In this document: positions 27,011-36,938 of the stretch, one piece after another
Numbering within the stretch: the stretch's first letter is position 1
Layout of the letters: each line of letters opens with the position of its first letter
Assembly (NCBI RefSeq): GCF_001315015.1
Contig: NZ_CP012914.1
Span: 558,001 to 622,000 of the forward strand
Reading direction: 5' to 3'
DNA from: Azospirillum brasilense
GTDB taxonomy: Bacteria > Pseudomonadota > Alphaproteobacteria > Azospirillales > Azospirillaceae
Length of the DNA: 64,000 nt
Position numbers and translations under genes: made by a program
The notes under the pieces: generated by a model
Seen by the model: the letters and a program-made list of their open reading frames with translations, nothing else
Told to the model about the DNA's origin: nothing
Databases searched by the model: none

Positions 27011-28702
27011 TCAGGCGGCCTTGATGGCGACGAGGAAGTTTTCCACCTCGCTCTTCAGGCGCATCGCCCCCTGGTTCAGGTCGCCGGAGGCCGACATCAC
27101 CTGGGTCGCGGCGCTGCCGGTCTCGGTCGCGGCCTGCGACACGCGGCCGATGTTGCTGGTCACCTCCTGGGTGCTCTGCGCCGCCTGCTGGACGTTGCGG
27201 CTGATCTCCTGGGTCGCCGCACCCTGCTCCTCGATGGCGGCGGCGATGGAGGAGGAGATGTCGTTGATCGACGAGATGGTCGCCCCGATCCCGCGGATGG
27301 CGCCGACCGCCCCGCCGGTGGCCGCCTGGATGGCGCCGATCTGCTGGGCGATCTCTTCCGTCGCCTTGGAGGTCTGGTTGGCGAGGCTCTTGACCTCGCT
27401 CGCCACGACGGCGAAGCCCTTGCCGGCCTCGCCCGCCCGTGCCGCCTCGATGGTGGCGTTCAGAGCCAGCAGGTTGGTCTGGGCGGCGATGTTCTGGATC
27501 AGGTCCACCACGTCGCCGATGCGCTGGGCCGCTTCCGACAGCCCCTGCACGGTGGCGTTGGTGCGGTCGGCTTCGTCCACCGCCTTGCCGGCGATGTTGG
27601 CCGACTGCGACACCTGCTGGGAAATCTCGGTGATGGAGGCGGCCATCTCCTCCGACGCGGCGGCGACGGTCTGCACGTTGGCGGAGGTCAGTTCGGCCGC
27701 CGCCGCCGCGCTGCCCGCCTCGGCCCGCGTGTGCTCGGCGATGTCGGTCATGCTGCGGGCGGTGGTGTCGAGCTGCGACGCCGCGGCGCCCACGGTTTGC
27801 AGGACGCTGTGCACCGCGCCGTCGAAGTTGCTGATCAGCGAATCGATCCGCTCGGTGCGGCGGCGCTTGTTCTCCTCCTCGGCGGCCTGGGCGGCGGTCA
27901 GGCGCTCCGCCTCGATCAGGCCGTCCTTGAAGACCTGCACCGCGCGGGCCATGGCGCCGATCTCGTCCTGGCGGCCGCCGCCCTCGACCGCGACTCCGAG
28001 GTCGCGCCTGGCCAGACGGTCCATGATGGACGTCAGGGCGACGATGGGCCGGGCGACCGACTTCGTCATGGCGATGCCGGCGAACAGGCAGAGGACCGCC
28101 ACGAACGCGATGGCGCCCAGAATCCAGTTCCGCGCTCCGACATAGGTGGCGCGCCCCGAGTCCGCCGCCTTCGTGGCGTTCTGGACGTTGGAGGTGGTCA
28201 GGTCATTGACGAGCGCGGAGCATTCATCGAACGCCTTGCGCGATTCGTCCCGGTAGATGCCTGTGGCCTTCTCGTTCTCGTTGGCTCGTGAGGGGGGAAG
28301 CAATTTGCCCTGGCTGATTTTCAGATAGCCATCCCAAGCCGCCTCCCAGCGCCTGAAGGTCTGGGTTTCCCAACCGGGGGCCAGCAGCGGCTCATACTTC
28401 CGCCGGGCCTCCGCCAGGCGGTTCAGAACCGTGGTCATCTCCTTTTCGACCTCGGCCATTTCCGCCGGGTAGAGCGCCAGGATGTGGGACGCCTCCAGGA
28501 TGCGGTAATCGTTGGCCGCACCGTCGATCTCTCCGATGGCGGTGACGCTGGGCAGCCAGTTGGAGCGGATTTCCTCCGCGGCGTGGTTGACGGTGCTCAG
28601 CCGGTCGACGGCGAACAGTCCCAGGGCGACTGACATCAGCAGGACACAGACGGTGGCGGCGACCACCTTGGTCCGGATGGTCATGGAACTCAGCATGGAC
28701 AT
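27011..28702 (-). CDS. Methyl-accepting chemotaxis protein (4HB type)
   Basis: A 563-residue transmembrane chemoreceptor. A membrane helix follows the start, then a helical periplasmic sensor (about 35-185) with [15 protein letters not shown], a second helix (about 187-210), HAMP, and the signalling tip [33 protein letters not shown]. It ends ...FLVAIKAA without a CheR pentapeptide. It closely parallels the receptor at 22351-24030 in the signalling part but differs in the sensor domain. An alternative start is two codons in. Confidence 0.93.
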   Translation of the reverse strand: MSMLSSMTIRTKVVAATVCVLLMSVALGLFAVDRLSTVNHAAEEIRSNWLPSVTAIGEIDGAANDYRILEASHILALYPAEMAEVEKEMTTVLNRLAEARRKYEPLLAPGWETQTFRRWEAAWDGYLKISQGKLLPPSRANENEKATGIYRDESRKAFDECSALVNDLTTSNVQNATKAADSGRATYVGARNWILGAIAFVAVLCLFAGIAMTKSVARPIVALTSIMDRLARRDLGVAVEGGGRQDEIGAMARAVQVFKDGLIEAERLTAAQAAEEENKRRRTERIDSLISNFDGAVHSVLQTVGAAASQLDTTARSMTDIAEHTRAEAGSAAAAAELTSANVQTVAAASEEMAASITEISQQVSQSANIAGKAVDEADRTNATVQGLSEAAQRIGDVVDLIQNIAAQTNLLALNATIEAARAGEAGKGFAVVASEVKSLANQTSKATEEIAQQIGAIQAATGGAVGAIRGIGATISSINDISSSIAAAIEEQGAATQEISRNVQQAAQSTQEVTSNIGRVSQAATETGSAATQVMSASGDLNQGAMRLKSEVENFLVAIKAA

Positions 28703-28937
28703 GGCGCGTATCTCTTTCCCCCGAAACGATGCGGCGGCGATTGATTGTTTTGAGTCTGAACGAAAGGAAGCGGCAGACCAGACGTCCGTGCGTCGGGCGT
28801 TGGACTTGCCGGGATCAAATGATGGAGCAGCAAATATTAAGAAAGACGCAAAAATACGCAGGGCGGTCTGCTATGCGTTGTCGCGCGCGCTCTTACTGTT
28901 CAGAACGATGAACGGCCGGGAGACGGCAAGCCGAGAT

Positions 28938-29885
28938 TCAGAGGGACGGCGCGTAGGTGGCCAGAAGGAAGGACAGGGTGACCACGCTGGCGATGGTGGA
29001 CATCAGGATCGCGGTGGAGGTGCGCTCAACATAGATACGGTACTGGCTGGCCACCACGAAGGTCAGGGCGCCGGTGGGCAGGCCGGCGAGGATGATGGCC
29101 GACCCGGCCCAGAAGGCGTCCAGCGGGAACAGGGTCTGGATGAGCAGCCAGGCCAGCGCCGGCTGCACCACCAGTTTCAGGGCGCTGATCCAGCCGGCTT
29201 CCAGCAGGTTGGCCTTCAGGCTCTGTGTCGCCAGGAACAGGCCGATGGCGAACAGGGCGCAGGGACCGGCGGAGGCGCCCATCAGGTCGCAGTAGATGGC
29301 GATCGGGCGCGGCACCGGCACGCCGGACAGGAAGACCGACCAGGCGAGCCCAAGGGCGGTGGAAATGATCAGCGGGTTCTTGACCAGCGCCCGGCCGACG
29401 TCGCGCAGCGCCTTGCCGATGCCGCCGCCCTGGCTGTTGGCGAACTCCAGCCAGATCACCGCGATGCCGACCATGATCGCGCTCATGATGACGGTGGCGA
29501 GGATGGCCGGGGCCAGACGGTCCGGGCCGAAAGCGGCCAGGAACAGCGGAATGCCCATGTAGCCGGTGTTGGAGAAGCAGGCGTTCAGCCCCTGCATGCA
29601 CTGGATCTGCGTGCGCTCCCGGTGGATCAGCCAGCCGAGCAGGGCGCCCAGCGCGTAGACCGCCAGCATCGAACCGAGGAAGGCGCCGATGAAGGGACCG
29701 TTGAAGATCTCCGGCAGTGAGCGCTTGGCCGTTCCGAGGAACAGCACCGGCGGCAGGGCCATCCAATAGACAAACTTGTTCAGCGCCTCCGACGAGGCGG
29801 GACCGAGAAGCTTCGCCTTACCGGAAAGGACGCCCGCCAGGATGATGGCGAAGACCGGGAGCGCCACATTGAAGACCACCGACAT
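28938..29885 (-). CDS. AEC (auxin efflux carrier) family transporter
   Basis: A 315-residue, about ten-helix permease of the AEC/BASS-like superfamily. The N-terminus VALPVFAIILAGVLSGKAKLLG, the central ACFSNTGYMGIPLFLAAFG and the C-terminal ILAGLPTGALTFVVASQY are the typical conserved stretches. Bacterial members export or import organic acids such as malate or malonate; the substrate is not predictable here. The frame continues upstream, but ATG 29885 (MSVVFNVALPVF) is the family start. Confidence 0.88.
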   Translation of the reverse strand: MSVVFNVALPVFAIILAGVLSGKAKLLGPASSEALNKFVYWMALPPVLFLGTAKRSLPEIFNGPFIGAFLGSMLAVYALGALLGWLIHRERTQIQCMQGLNACFSNTGYMGIPLFLAAFGPDRLAPAILATVIMSAIMVGIAVIWLEFANSQGGGIGKALRDVGRALVKNPLIISTALGLAWSVFLSGVPVPRPIAIYCDLMGASAGPCALFAIGLFLATQSLKANLLEAGWISALKLVVQPALAWLLIQTLFPLDAFWAGSAIILAGLPTGALTFVVASQYRIYVERTSTAILMSTIASVVTLSFLLATYAPSL

Positions 29886-30032
29886 GGGAGGCGACCTTAA
29901 GGGGCAACCCGTCCTCTGTCGAGGGACCCACCCGTCCGTCGCAGGCATAGCTCCCTTGCCGGCGCTCCCTCCCTTGACGGCGCGCGGGGGGCGGGCAAGA
30001 TTGGGCGGGGCCCTTTTTCCGCAGGAGTTTCG

Positions 30033-30437
30033 ATGATCAACCATCACAGCGCGCTCATCTACGTCATGGTGCTGGTGTCGGCGTGCGACGGCGACATGAC
30101 GGACGCGGAGCTTGAGGCCATCGGCGAGAACGTCCGCTACCTGCCGATCTTCAAGGATTTCGACATCGACCGGCTGACCGACGTGACCCGCGAATGCTCC
30201 GGCCTGCTGGCCGACGCCGACGGGCTGGAGACGACGCTCCAGATCGTCAAGGAGGCCATTCCGTCCAAGCTGTCCGAGACCGCCTACGCGCTCGCCTGCG
30301 ACATCGCGGCGGCGGATCCGTCGGCCTCGCAGGAGGAGCTGCGCATGCTGGAGCTGCTCCGGCACAAGCTGGGCGTGGACCGGCTGTGTGCCGCCGCCAT
30401 CGAACGCGGCGCGCGGGCGCGCCACACCCGCCTGTGA
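30033..30437 (+). CDS. TerB-like tellurite resistance family protein
   Basis: A 134-residue all-helical cytoplasmic protein of the TerB-like fold. The repeated acidic pattern VMVLVSACDGDMTDAELEAI near the N-terminus and IAAADPSASQEELRML in the second half are characteristic of TerB-type metal-binding loops. The function is not known; the family is linked to membrane stress and tellurite tolerance, but lone genes such as this one have no proven role. It is followed by the dehydrogenase gene, which starts 11 bp after its stop and is likely co-transcribed. Confidence 0.8.
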   Translation: MINHHSALIYVMVLVSACDGDMTDAELEAIGENVRYLPIFKDFDIDRLTDVTRECSGLLADADGLETTLQIVKEAIPSKLSETAYALACDIAAADPSASQEELRMLELLRHKLGVDRLCAAAIERGARARHTRL

Positions 30438-30448
30438 CGGCCGGGGAT

Positions 30449-31327
30449 ATGACCGGGCCGGGCGGTCTGGCGGGACGGACGGTCGGCGTCATCGGGCTGG
30501 GCCTGATGGGCCGGCCGATGGCCCGCAATCTGGCGAAGGCCGGTGCCGCCCTGGTGATCAGCAGCCGCAGCCCCGGCCCGGTCGAGGAACTGGCGGCCGA
30601 GGGCATGAGCCCCGCCGCCAATCCCGCCGAGGTCGCGGCCCGCGCCGATTCCATCGTTCTGATGCTGTCGGACACGGTGGCGGTCGAGGCGGTGGCGGCA
30701 TCCCTGATGGACGCGCTGCGGCCCGGCCATCTCGTCATCGACATGGGCACCACGGCGGTCGGGGCGACCCGTAAGCTGGCCGAGGCCGTCCGCGCCAAGG
30801 GCGCCGACTGGGTGGACGCCCCGGTGTCCGGCGGCACGGTGGCGGCGGAGGCCGGCACCCTGACCATCATGGCCGGCGGCACGGAGGAGGCCTTCGCCCG
30901 CGCCCTGCCGCTGTTCCAGGCGATGGGCCAACGCATCACCCATGTCGGCGACAGCGGGGCGGGGCAGGTCGCCAAGATGGCGAATCAGGTGATCGTCGCG
31001 CTGAGCATCGGCGCGGTGGCGGAAGCCCTGGCGCTGGCCAAGGCGGCGGGGGTGGAACCGGGCAAGGTCCGCGACGCCATCCGCGGCGGCTTCGCCGAGT
31101 CGCGCATCCTGGAGCTGCACGGCCAGCGCATGGTCTCCGGCGACTTCACGCCGGGCGGCCGTGTGCTCACCCAGATCAAGGATCTGAAGCAGGCGGAGGA
31201 GCTGGCGGAGCAGTCCGGCATCCAGCTTCCCGCGCTGGGCCTCAGCCTGGAGTTGTTCGAGCTGCTGGCCGAGCAGGGCGACGGCGGGCTGGACCATTCC
31301 GCCCTCTACCGGCTGTTCGTCAAGTAA
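30449..31327 (+). CDS. NAD(P)-dependent beta-hydroxyacid dehydrogenase
   Basis: A 292-residue 3-hydroxyisobutyrate dehydrogenase-family enzyme (GarR/GlxR/MmsB group). The Rossmann motif VGVIGLGLMGRPMARNL, the substrate-binding DAPVSGGTVAAEAGTLTIMAGG and the catalytic-lysine region GAGQVAKMANQVIVAL are all intact. Members oxidise 3-hydroxyisobutyrate or reduce tartronate semialdehyde; the sequence does not decide. A GTG at 30434 would overlap the previous stop by four bases and is an alternative start; ATG 30449 is preferred. Confidence 0.9.
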   Translation: MTGPGGLAGRTVGVIGLGLMGRPMARNLAKAGAALVISSRSPGPVEELAAEGMSPAANPAEVAARADSIVLMLSDTVAVEAVAASLMDALRPGHLVIDMGTTAVGATRKLAEAVRAKGADWVDAPVSGGTVAAEAGTLTIMAGGTEEAFARALPLFQAMGQRITHVGDSGAGQVAKMANQVIVALSIGAVAEALALAKAAGVEPGKVRDAIRGGFAESRILELHGQRMVSGDFTPGGRVLTQIKDLKQAEELAEQSGIQLPALGLSLELFELLAEQGDGGLDHSALYRLFVK

Positions 31328-31332
31328 GCCCT

Positions 31333-31800
31333 TCAGGCTCCGGTTGGGTCGCTCCGGCCGGAGCCGTCAAGGGCGAGATGCAGCAGGGGAAACGGGCGGC
31401 CGCTGTCATCCAGCGCGGAACGCCCGACCTCCCGGAAGCCGAGACGGCGATAGAAGGCCCGGGCGGCGCTGTTCTGCTCGTTCACGTCGACTGTCAGCTC
31501 CGGCCCACCCTCCAGGGCGCGGGCGACCAGGGCACGGCCGATCCCCCGGCCGTGCCACGCCGGATCGACGAACAGCGTGTCGATCTTTCGTCCGGTCATG
31601 CCAAGGAAGCCGGCCGGCCGGTCGTCGCCGTCCACCGCGACCAGCAGCGCCGCCGCCGGAAGATACTGGTCACGCACGAGGTCGGCGTAGAAGGCGATGT
31701 CCTCCTCGCTCAGGAAGTCGTGCGTGCTGCGCACCGCGGCGAGCCAGACGGCGAACAGCGCTGGGGCGTCGTCCGGGCGGGAGGAGCGGATCGGGATCAC
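31333..31800 (-). CDS. GNAT family N-acetyltransferase
   Basis: A 155-residue acetyltransferase of the GNAT fold. The acetyl-CoA loop is FVDPAWHGRGIGRALVARAL, and the C-terminal VNEQNSAARAFYRRLGF is typical. The substrate is unknown. Its GTG start overlaps the TGA of the upstream Asd-like gene in the sequence GTGA, which indicates translational coupling. It converges with the dehydrogenase gene, with only 5 bp between them. Confidence 0.85.
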   Translation of the reverse strand: MIPIRSSRPDDAPALFAVWLAAVRSTHDFLSEEDIAFYADLVRDQYLPAAALLVAVDGDDRPAGFLGMTGRKIDTLFVDPAWHGRGIGRALVARALEGGPELTVDVNEQNSAARAFYRRLGFREVGRSALDDSGRPFPLLHLALDGSGRSDPTGA

Positions 31801-32816
31801 GCGTCGAGATACTCCTTCACCAGCAGCTCGGCGATCTGCACGGCGTTGAGCGCGGCGCCCTTGCGCAGGTTGTCGGTGGACGCCCAGAAGGACAGGCCGT
31901 TGTCCACGGTGTAGTCCTCGCGGATGCGGCTGACGAAGACCGGGTCGTCGCCGGCAACCTCGACCGGGGTGATGTAGCCGTCGTTCTCCTGCTGGTCGAT
32001 CACCTGCATGCCCGGCGCCTTGCGCAGGATGCGGCGGGCCTCCTCGGCGGTCACCGGCTCCACGCACTCGATGGTGATGGCGGCGGAATGGCCGATAAAG
32101 ACGGGGACGCGGACGCAGGTCGCGCTCACCTTGATCTTGGGGTCGAGGACCTTCTTCGTCTCGACGTTCAGCGCCCACTCGTCCCGCGTCGCGCCGTCCT
32201 CCATGAAGGGGCCGATGTGCGGGATGATGTTGAAGGCGATCTGCTTGGAGAAGACGGACTTCTGCACCGGGTCGTTCACGTAGATGGCGCGGGTCTGGCT
32301 GAACAGCTCGTCCATGCCTTCCTTTCCGGCATCCGAGGCCGCCTGGTAGGTGGAGACGACGACGCGGCTCACCGTGAATTGCCCGTGCAGGGGCTTCAGC
32401 GCCATGGCCAGCAGGATGGCAGCACCGCCGGGGCTGGCGACGATGTTCCTCTTCGCGTAGCCGGCGAGCGCGTCGCCGTTGACCTCCGGGACCACCAGGG
32501 GGACGTCGGGGTCCATGCGGAACTGCGGGCTGGCGTCGATCACCACGGCGCCCGCCGCGGCGGCGCGCGGCGCGTGGGCCGCCGAAACCTTGGCGTCCGC
32601 GGCGAACAGCGCGATGTCCACGCCCGTGAAGTCGAAGCGGCCGACGTCCTCGACCTTCAGCACCGCGTCCTCGCCGAAGGACACCTCCTTGCCGACCGCG
32701 CTGTCGGCGGCCAGGGCGATCACCGCGTCGGCCGGGAACCGGCGGTCGGCGAGGGTGGTCAGCATTTCCCGTCCGACGTTGCCGGTGGCGCCGACGACCG
32801 CGACTGTGTAGCCCAT
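31797..32816 (-). CDS. Aspartate-semialdehyde dehydrogenase-like protein lacking the catalytic cysteine
   Basis: A 339-residue protein full-length and collinear with bacterial Asd: Rossmann start VAVVGATGNVGREML, RNIVASPGG region, KPLHGQF, VSTYQAASDAGKEGMDEL, and the catalytic-His segment VPVFIGHSAAITIE. The active-site block, NPNCST in true Asd, reads SPGGAA, with Gly131 in place of the cysteine. Without the thiol the acyl-enzyme cannot form, so this copy is probably not a working Asd. It may be a USG-1-like paralogue with another role, and a genuine asd is expected elsewhere. ATG 32816 follows AGGGA. Confidence 0.85.
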   Translation of the reverse strand: MGYTVAVVGATGNVGREMLTTLADRRFPADAVIALAADSAVGKEVSFGEDAVLKVEDVGRFDFTGVDIALFAADAKVSAAHAPRAAAAGAVVIDASPQFRMDPDVPLVVPEVNGDALAGYAKRNIVASPGGAAILLAMALKPLHGQFTVSRVVVSTYQAASDAGKEGMDELFSQTRAIYVNDPVQKSVFSKQIAFNIIPHIGPFMEDGATRDEWALNVETKKVLDPKIKVSATCVRVPVFIGHSAAITIECVEPVTAEEARRILRKAPGMQVIDQQENDGYITPVEVAGDDPVFVSRIREDYTVDNGLSFWASTDNLRKGAALNAVQIAELLVKEYLDA

Positions 32817-32948
32817 GGCGGTTAATCCCTGTGATCTGCGGTGCGAAGAGGGCTTGAGGTATGCGGTTCCCAATGGAATTGCAACAGCGCCCGCGTTGTG
32901 ACACCGTGTCCGCCCTATCACGAACGACCGCGACCGGCACACCGGGGC

Positions 32949-33212
32949 ATGGCCACTCCGCTCGAAGACATCATTGCCAAGGCGATCAAGGACGCGGACA
33001 AGTCCTTCTTCAACGAGGACTACACCAAGCAGGCGCGTTCGGTGATGACCGCGCTGAAGAAGGCCGGCTACGAGGTCGCGCCGGTCCGCCCGCCCGAGGG
33101 GCTGGTGGAGTGGGCCAAGGAGAACATTCCCTTCGGCCGGCTGCGTCCGGCGGAGCTGATTACCCAGATGTATTCGATGATGGTGGAGAATGTTCGCCGC
33201 TTCGACAAGTAA
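32949..33212 (+). CDS. Small conserved hypothetical protein
   Basis: An 87-residue soluble, mostly helical protein (MATPLEDIIAKAIKDADKSFF...). The stretch YTKQARSVMTALKKAGYEVAPVRPPEGLV and the C-terminal ELITQMYSMMVENVRRFDK look like those of conserved small proteins near alphaproteobacterial sdh genes, but no function is known. The longer frame from 32841 covers the Asd-like promoter and was not used. It is upstream of sdhC across 248 bp and probably transcribed separately. Confidence 0.7.
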   Translation: MATPLEDIIAKAIKDADKSFFNEDYTKQARSVMTALKKAGYEVAPVRPPEGLVEWAKENIPFGRLRPAELITQMYSMMVENVRRFDK

Positions 33213-33242
33213 TAGGCTGAACGGCGAAACCGGGTTTCGGCC

Positions 33243-33255
33243 CTGGTAATACCAG
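33243..33255. promoter_or_regulatory. Palindrome upstream of sdhC, GntR-type operator candidate
   Basis: CTGGTAATACCAG is a perfect 6+1+6 palindrome, about 75 bp upstream of the predicted sdh promoter. Its core TGGTAATACCA recurs exactly at 15398. It fits the general GntR/FadR operator rule; the regulator is unknown. Confidence 0.5.
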
Positions 33256-33327
33256 CTGCAGCAAAGCCCGTTAGTTTTCAGGCACTTCCCGCGGTGCGCC
33301 ATTTTGGCCACGGCCAAGTCCCTGCCG

Positions 33328-33356
33328 TTGACTCGTGTGCGGTAGAGGCGTAATTC
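33328..33356 (+). promoter_or_regulatory. Possible sdhCDAB promoter
   Basis: TTGACT and TAATTC with a 17-bp spacer lie about 105 bp before sdhC. The -35 box is near consensus and the -10 is moderate. The long leader leaves room for regulation. Confidence 0.4.
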
Positions 33357-33460
33357 AATCGCCAAACACAGCAGGGCTTAAAACTTTCGGTCTCGCATCA
33401 CCCGCCGTCGCGGCAACAGCCCTCCTTGCCGCGACCGGTCGCCGAACTGAGGACGACGCA

Positions 33461-33850
33461 ATGGCAAACGGCAGCGGTCGGCCGCTCTCTCCGCATCTGC
33501 AAGTCTACAAACTCCCCAGGACCGCGCTCCTGTCCATCACGCACCGCATCACGGGCGTGGGGCTGGCCGTCGGGACCCTTCTGCTGACCTGGTGGCTGGT
33601 CGCCGCCGCCACCAGCCCTGCCGCGTATGAGCGCGCGCAGCACTTCATCGGCTCCTTCTTCGGGCTGCTGCTGATGTTCGGCTGGTCGCTGGCGCTCTAC
33701 TATCACCTGTGCAACGGCATCCGGCATCTGGTGTGGGACGCCGGCAAGGCGTTCGAGCTGAGCGAGGCCGACCGCGGCAACCAGATCGTCATCGGTGCGG
33801 CGGCCGTGCTGACCGTGCTGACCTGGATCATCGGCCTGGCCGTGTGGTGA
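33461..33850 (+). CDS. sdhC: Succinate dehydrogenase cytochrome b556 subunit
   Basis: A 129-residue membrane anchor of complex II with three helices. The start MANGSGRPLSPHLQVYKLPRTALLSITHRITG carries the family motif RP-SPHL-Y and SITHRITG; the heme-ligand histidine region is LALYYHLCNGIRHLVWD. It anchors SdhAB to the inner membrane and helps bind heme b and ubiquinone. ATG 33461 follows GAGGACGAC. It is first gene of sdhCDAB, 11 bp before sdhD. Confidence 0.95.
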   Translation: MANGSGRPLSPHLQVYKLPRTALLSITHRITGVGLAVGTLLLTWWLVAAATSPAAYERAQHFIGSFFGLLLMFGWSLALYYHLCNGIRHLVWDAGKAFELSEADRGNQIVIGAAAVLTVLTWIIGLAVW

Positions 33851-33861
33851 GGAGAGAAGAC

Positions 33862-34257
33862 ATGGCGTCCAACAGCAAGACCCTCCGCTCGCCGCTGCAG
33901 ATCGCGCGCGGCCTGGGCTCCGCCAAGCACGGCACCGAGCATTGGTGGCACCAGCGCGTCACCGCCATCGCCCTGGTTCCGCTGACCATCTGGTTCGTCT
34001 TCGGGGTGATCCGCCATCTGGGCGCCGACCACGCGGCCTTCGTCGCGTGGCTGCAGTCGCCCTTCTCGGCGCTGATGATGGTGCTGACCGCCGTGGTCAC
34101 CTTCCACCACGCCCAGGCCGGGCTGCAGGTGGTGATCGAGGACTACGTGCACAACGAGATGGCGAAGATCCTGAGCATCCTGGCCGTGAAAGCCCTGTGC
34201 TTCGTGCTGGGTGCCGCCTGCGTCATCGCCGTCCTCAAGATTTCGTTCGGAGCCTGA
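33862..34257 (+). CDS. sdhD: Succinate dehydrogenase hydrophobic membrane anchor subunit
   Basis: A 131-residue second membrane anchor of complex II with three helices. The N-terminal RSPLQIARGLGSAKHGTEHWWHQRVTAIAL and the heme-ligand segment VTFHHAQAGLQVVIEDYVHNE are typical of alphaproteobacterial SdhD. The start follows GGAGAGAAGAC. sdhA starts 6 bp after its stop. Confidence 0.95.
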   Translation: MASNSKTLRSPLQIARGLGSAKHGTEHWWHQRVTAIALVPLTIWFVFGVIRHLGADHAAFVAWLQSPFSALMMVLTAVVTFHHAQAGLQVVIEDYVHNEMAKILSILAVKALCFVLGAACVIAVLKISFGA

Positions 34258-34263
34258 CGAGCC

Positions 34264-36045
34264 ATGGCCGCCTACGATATTATCGATCATTCCTATGACG
34301 TCGTCGTCGTCGGTGCCGGCGGTGCGGGCCTGCGCGCCACCTTCGGCATGGCCGAGAAGGGCCTGAAGACGGCGTGCATCACCAAGGTCTTCCCGACCCG
34401 TTCGCACACCGTGGCCGCCCAGGGCGGCATCTCGGCGGCGCTCGGCAACATGAGCGAGGACGACTGGCGCTTCCACATGTACGACACCGTCAAGGGGTCG
34501 GACTGGCTGGGCGACCAGGACGCCATCGAGTACATGTGCCGCGAGGCCATCCCGGCGATCATCGAGCTGGAGCACTACGGCGTGCCCTTCTCGCGCACGC
34601 CGGAAGGCAAGATCTACCAGCGCGCCTTCGGCGGCATGACCGCCCATTACGGCAAGCAGCAGGCTTATCGTACCTGCGCCGCCGCCGACCGCACCGGCCA
34701 CGCCATCCTGCACACGCTCTACCAGCAGTCGCTGAAGCATGAGGCGGAGTTCTTCGTCGAGTATTTCGCGCTCGACCTCATCATGGAGGACGGTGTCTGC
34801 AAGGGCGTGGTGGCCTGGAACCTCGACGACGGCACCATCCACCGCTTCCGCGCCCAGCTCGTCGTTCTGGCGACGGGCGGCTACGGCCGCGCCTACTTCT
34901 CCGCCACCTCGGCCCACACCTGCACGGGCGACGGCGGCGGCATGGTGCTGCGCGCCGGCCTGCCGCTGCAGGACATGGAGTTCGTGCAGTTCCACCCGAC
35001 CGGCATCTACGGCTCCGGCTGCCTCATCACCGAGGGCGTGCGCGGCGAGGGCGGCTACCTCACCAACTCCAACGGCGAGCGCTTCATGGAGCGCTACGCG
35101 CCGTCGGCCAAGGACCTCGCCTCGCGCGACGTGGTGTCCCGCTCGATGACCATCGAGATCCGTGAAGGCCGCGGCGTCGGTGAGCACAAGGACCACATCC
35201 ACCTGCACCTGGAGCATCTCCCGCCGGAGATCATCCACCAGCGCCTGCCCGGCATCGCCGAGACGGCCAAGATCTTCGCCGGCGTGGACGTCACCAAGGA
35301 GCCGATCCCGGTTCTACCGACGGTGCACTACAACATGGGCGGCATCCCCACCAACTTCCGGTGCGAGGTGGTCAACCCGACCGCCGAGGACCCGGATCGC
35401 GTGGTGCCCGGCCTGATGGCCATCGGCGAAGCGGCCTGCGTGTCGGTGCACGGCGCGAACCGCCTGGGCTCCAACTCGCTGCTCGACCTCGTGGTGTTCG
35501 GCCGTTCGGCGGCCATCCGCGCCGCCGAGATCGTCGAGAAGGGCAAGTCGGTGTCGTCGTCCGCCGCCGCGACCGACGTCGCCCTGGAGCGCTTCGACCG
35601 CATCCGCAACGCCAAGGGCTCCATCAAGTCGTCGGAGCTTCGCCTGGAAATGCAGCGGACCATGCAGAACAACTGCGCGGTCTTCCGCACCGGCGAGGTG
35701 CTGGAGGAGGGCGTCAAGCTCATCGACCAGACCTTCGCCAAGAAGAGCGACATGGCAATCAGCGACCGTTCGCTGGTCTGGAATTCCGACCTCGTCGAAG
35801 CCATCGAGCTGGACAACCTGCTGTACCAGGCGGTCGCCACGCTCCACTCGGCGAAGAACCGGCCGGAGAGCCGCGGCGCCCACGCCCGCGAGGACTATCC
35901 GGACCGCGACGACGAGAACTGGATGAAGCACACCGTCATCGAGGTGTCGGACAAGGGCGAGACGAAGATCGGGTACCGCCCGGTCCATCTCTACACCCTG
36001 ACCGACGAGGTGCAGGTGTTCCCGCCCAAGGCCCGCGTCTACTAA
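34264..36045 (+). CDS. sdhA: Succinate dehydrogenase flavoprotein subunit
   Basis: The 593-residue catalytic subunit of complex II, oxidising succinate to fumarate. The FAD-binding start [15 protein letters not shown], the covalent-flavin histidine in [11 protein letters not shown], and the active-site segments [22 protein letters not shown] and [11 protein letters not shown] are all present. The length is normal. Part of sdhCDAB. Confidence 0.98.
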   Translation: MAAYDIIDHSYDVVVVGAGGAGLRATFGMAEKGLKTACITKVFPTRSHTVAAQGGISAALGNMSEDDWRFHMYDTVKGSDWLGDQDAIEYMCREAIPAIIELEHYGVPFSRTPEGKIYQRAFGGMTAHYGKQQAYRTCAAADRTGHAILHTLYQQSLKHEAEFFVEYFALDLIMEDGVCKGVVAWNLDDGTIHRFRAQLVVLATGGYGRAYFSATSAHTCTGDGGGMVLRAGLPLQDMEFVQFHPTGIYGSGCLITEGVRGEGGYLTNSNGERFMERYAPSAKDLASRDVVSRSMTIEIREGRGVGEHKDHIHLHLEHLPPEIIHQRLPGIAETAKIFAGVDVTKEPIPVLPTVHYNMGGIPTNFRCEVVNPTAEDPDRVVPGLMAIGEAACVSVHGANRLGSNSLLDLVVFGRSAAIRAAEIVEKGKSVSSSAAATDVALERFDRIRNAKGSIKSSELRLEMQRTMQNNCAVFRTGEVLEEGVKLIDQTFAKKSDMAISDRSLVWNSDLVEAIELDNLLYQAVATLHSAKNRPESRGAHAREDYPDRDDENWMKHTVIEVSDKGETKIGYRPVHLYTLTDEVQVFPPKARVY

Positions 36046-36075
36046 GGCGGCAAGAGCAAGGCAAGGATACGAACC

Positions 36076-36852
36076 ATGGTCGAATTCAACCTGCCCGCCA
36101 ATTCCAAGGTCGGCGTCGGCAAGACCATCAACGCCGCCAGCGGCGCCAAGCGGGCGAAGACCTTCAAGATCTACCGCTGGTCGCCGGATGACGGGCAGAA
36201 CCCGCGGGTCGACACCTATGTCGTCGACCTCGACAAGTTCGGCCCGATGATCCTGGACGCGATCATCTACATCAAGAACAACATCGACTCGACCCTGACC
36301 TTCCGGCGGAGCTGCCGCGAGGGCATCTGCGGGTCCTGCGCGATGAACATCGACGGCACCAACACGCTGGCCTGCCTGAAGGCCATCGAGGAGGTGAAGG
36401 GCGACGTCAAGATCTACCCGCTGCCGCACATGCCGGTGGTCAAGGATCTCGTCCCCGACCTGAAGCACATCTACGCCCAGCTCGCCTCGATCAAGCCGTG
36501 GCTGCAGTCGCAGTCGCCGGCCCCGAGCCGCGAGCGCCTGCAGTCGCCGGAGGACCGCGCCAAGCTGGACGGCCTCTACGAGTGCATCCTGTGCTTCTGC
36601 TGCTCGACCTCCTGCCCCAGCTACTGGTGGAACGGCGACCGCTACCTCGGCCCGTCGATCCTGCTCCAGGCCTACCGCTGGATCGTGGACAGCCGCGACG
36701 AGATGACGGGCGAGCGCCTCGACAACCTCGAGGACCCGTTCCGCCTCTACCGCTGCCACACCATCATGAACTGCACCAAGGCGTGCCCGAAGGGCCTCAA
36801 CCCGGCCAAGGCCATCGCCGAGATCAAGAAGCTGATGGTTCAGCGCCGCTGA
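36076..36852 (+). CDS. sdhB: Succinate dehydrogenase iron-sulfur subunit
   Basis: The 258-residue electron-transfer subunit of complex II. The 2Fe-2S ferredoxin motif [15 protein letters not shown]...LAC, the first cluster motif [17 protein letters not shown] and the last [17 protein letters not shown] supply all three iron-sulfur clusters. It is the last gene of the operon, 30 bp after sdhA, and a strong terminator follows. Confidence 0.98.
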   Translation: MVEFNLPANSKVGVGKTINAASGAKRAKTFKIYRWSPDDGQNPRVDTYVVDLDKFGPMILDAIIYIKNNIDSTLTFRRSCREGICGSCAMNIDGTNTLACLKAIEEVKGDVKIYPLPHMPVVKDLVPDLKHIYAQLASIKPWLQSQSPAPSRERLQSPEDRAKLDGLYECILCFCCSTSCPSYWWNGDRYLGPSILLQAYRWIVDSRDEMTGERLDNLEDPFRLYRCHTIMNCTKACPKGLNPAKAIAEIKKLMVQRR

Positions 36853-36880
36853 TCCGTCCGTTTCGGTTCACCGATGAAGA

Positions 36881-36917
36881 ACGGGGCGCCTCCGCAAGGG
36901 GGCGCCCCGTTTTCTTT
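36881..36917 (+). terminator. sdhCDAB intrinsic terminator
   Basis: A 10-bp stem ACGGGGCGCC / GGCGCCCCGT with a 10-nt loop is followed by TTTCTTT, 28 bp past sdhB. Confidence 0.9.
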
Positions 36918-36938
36918 GGCCCGTCGCGTCGTTGCGGC

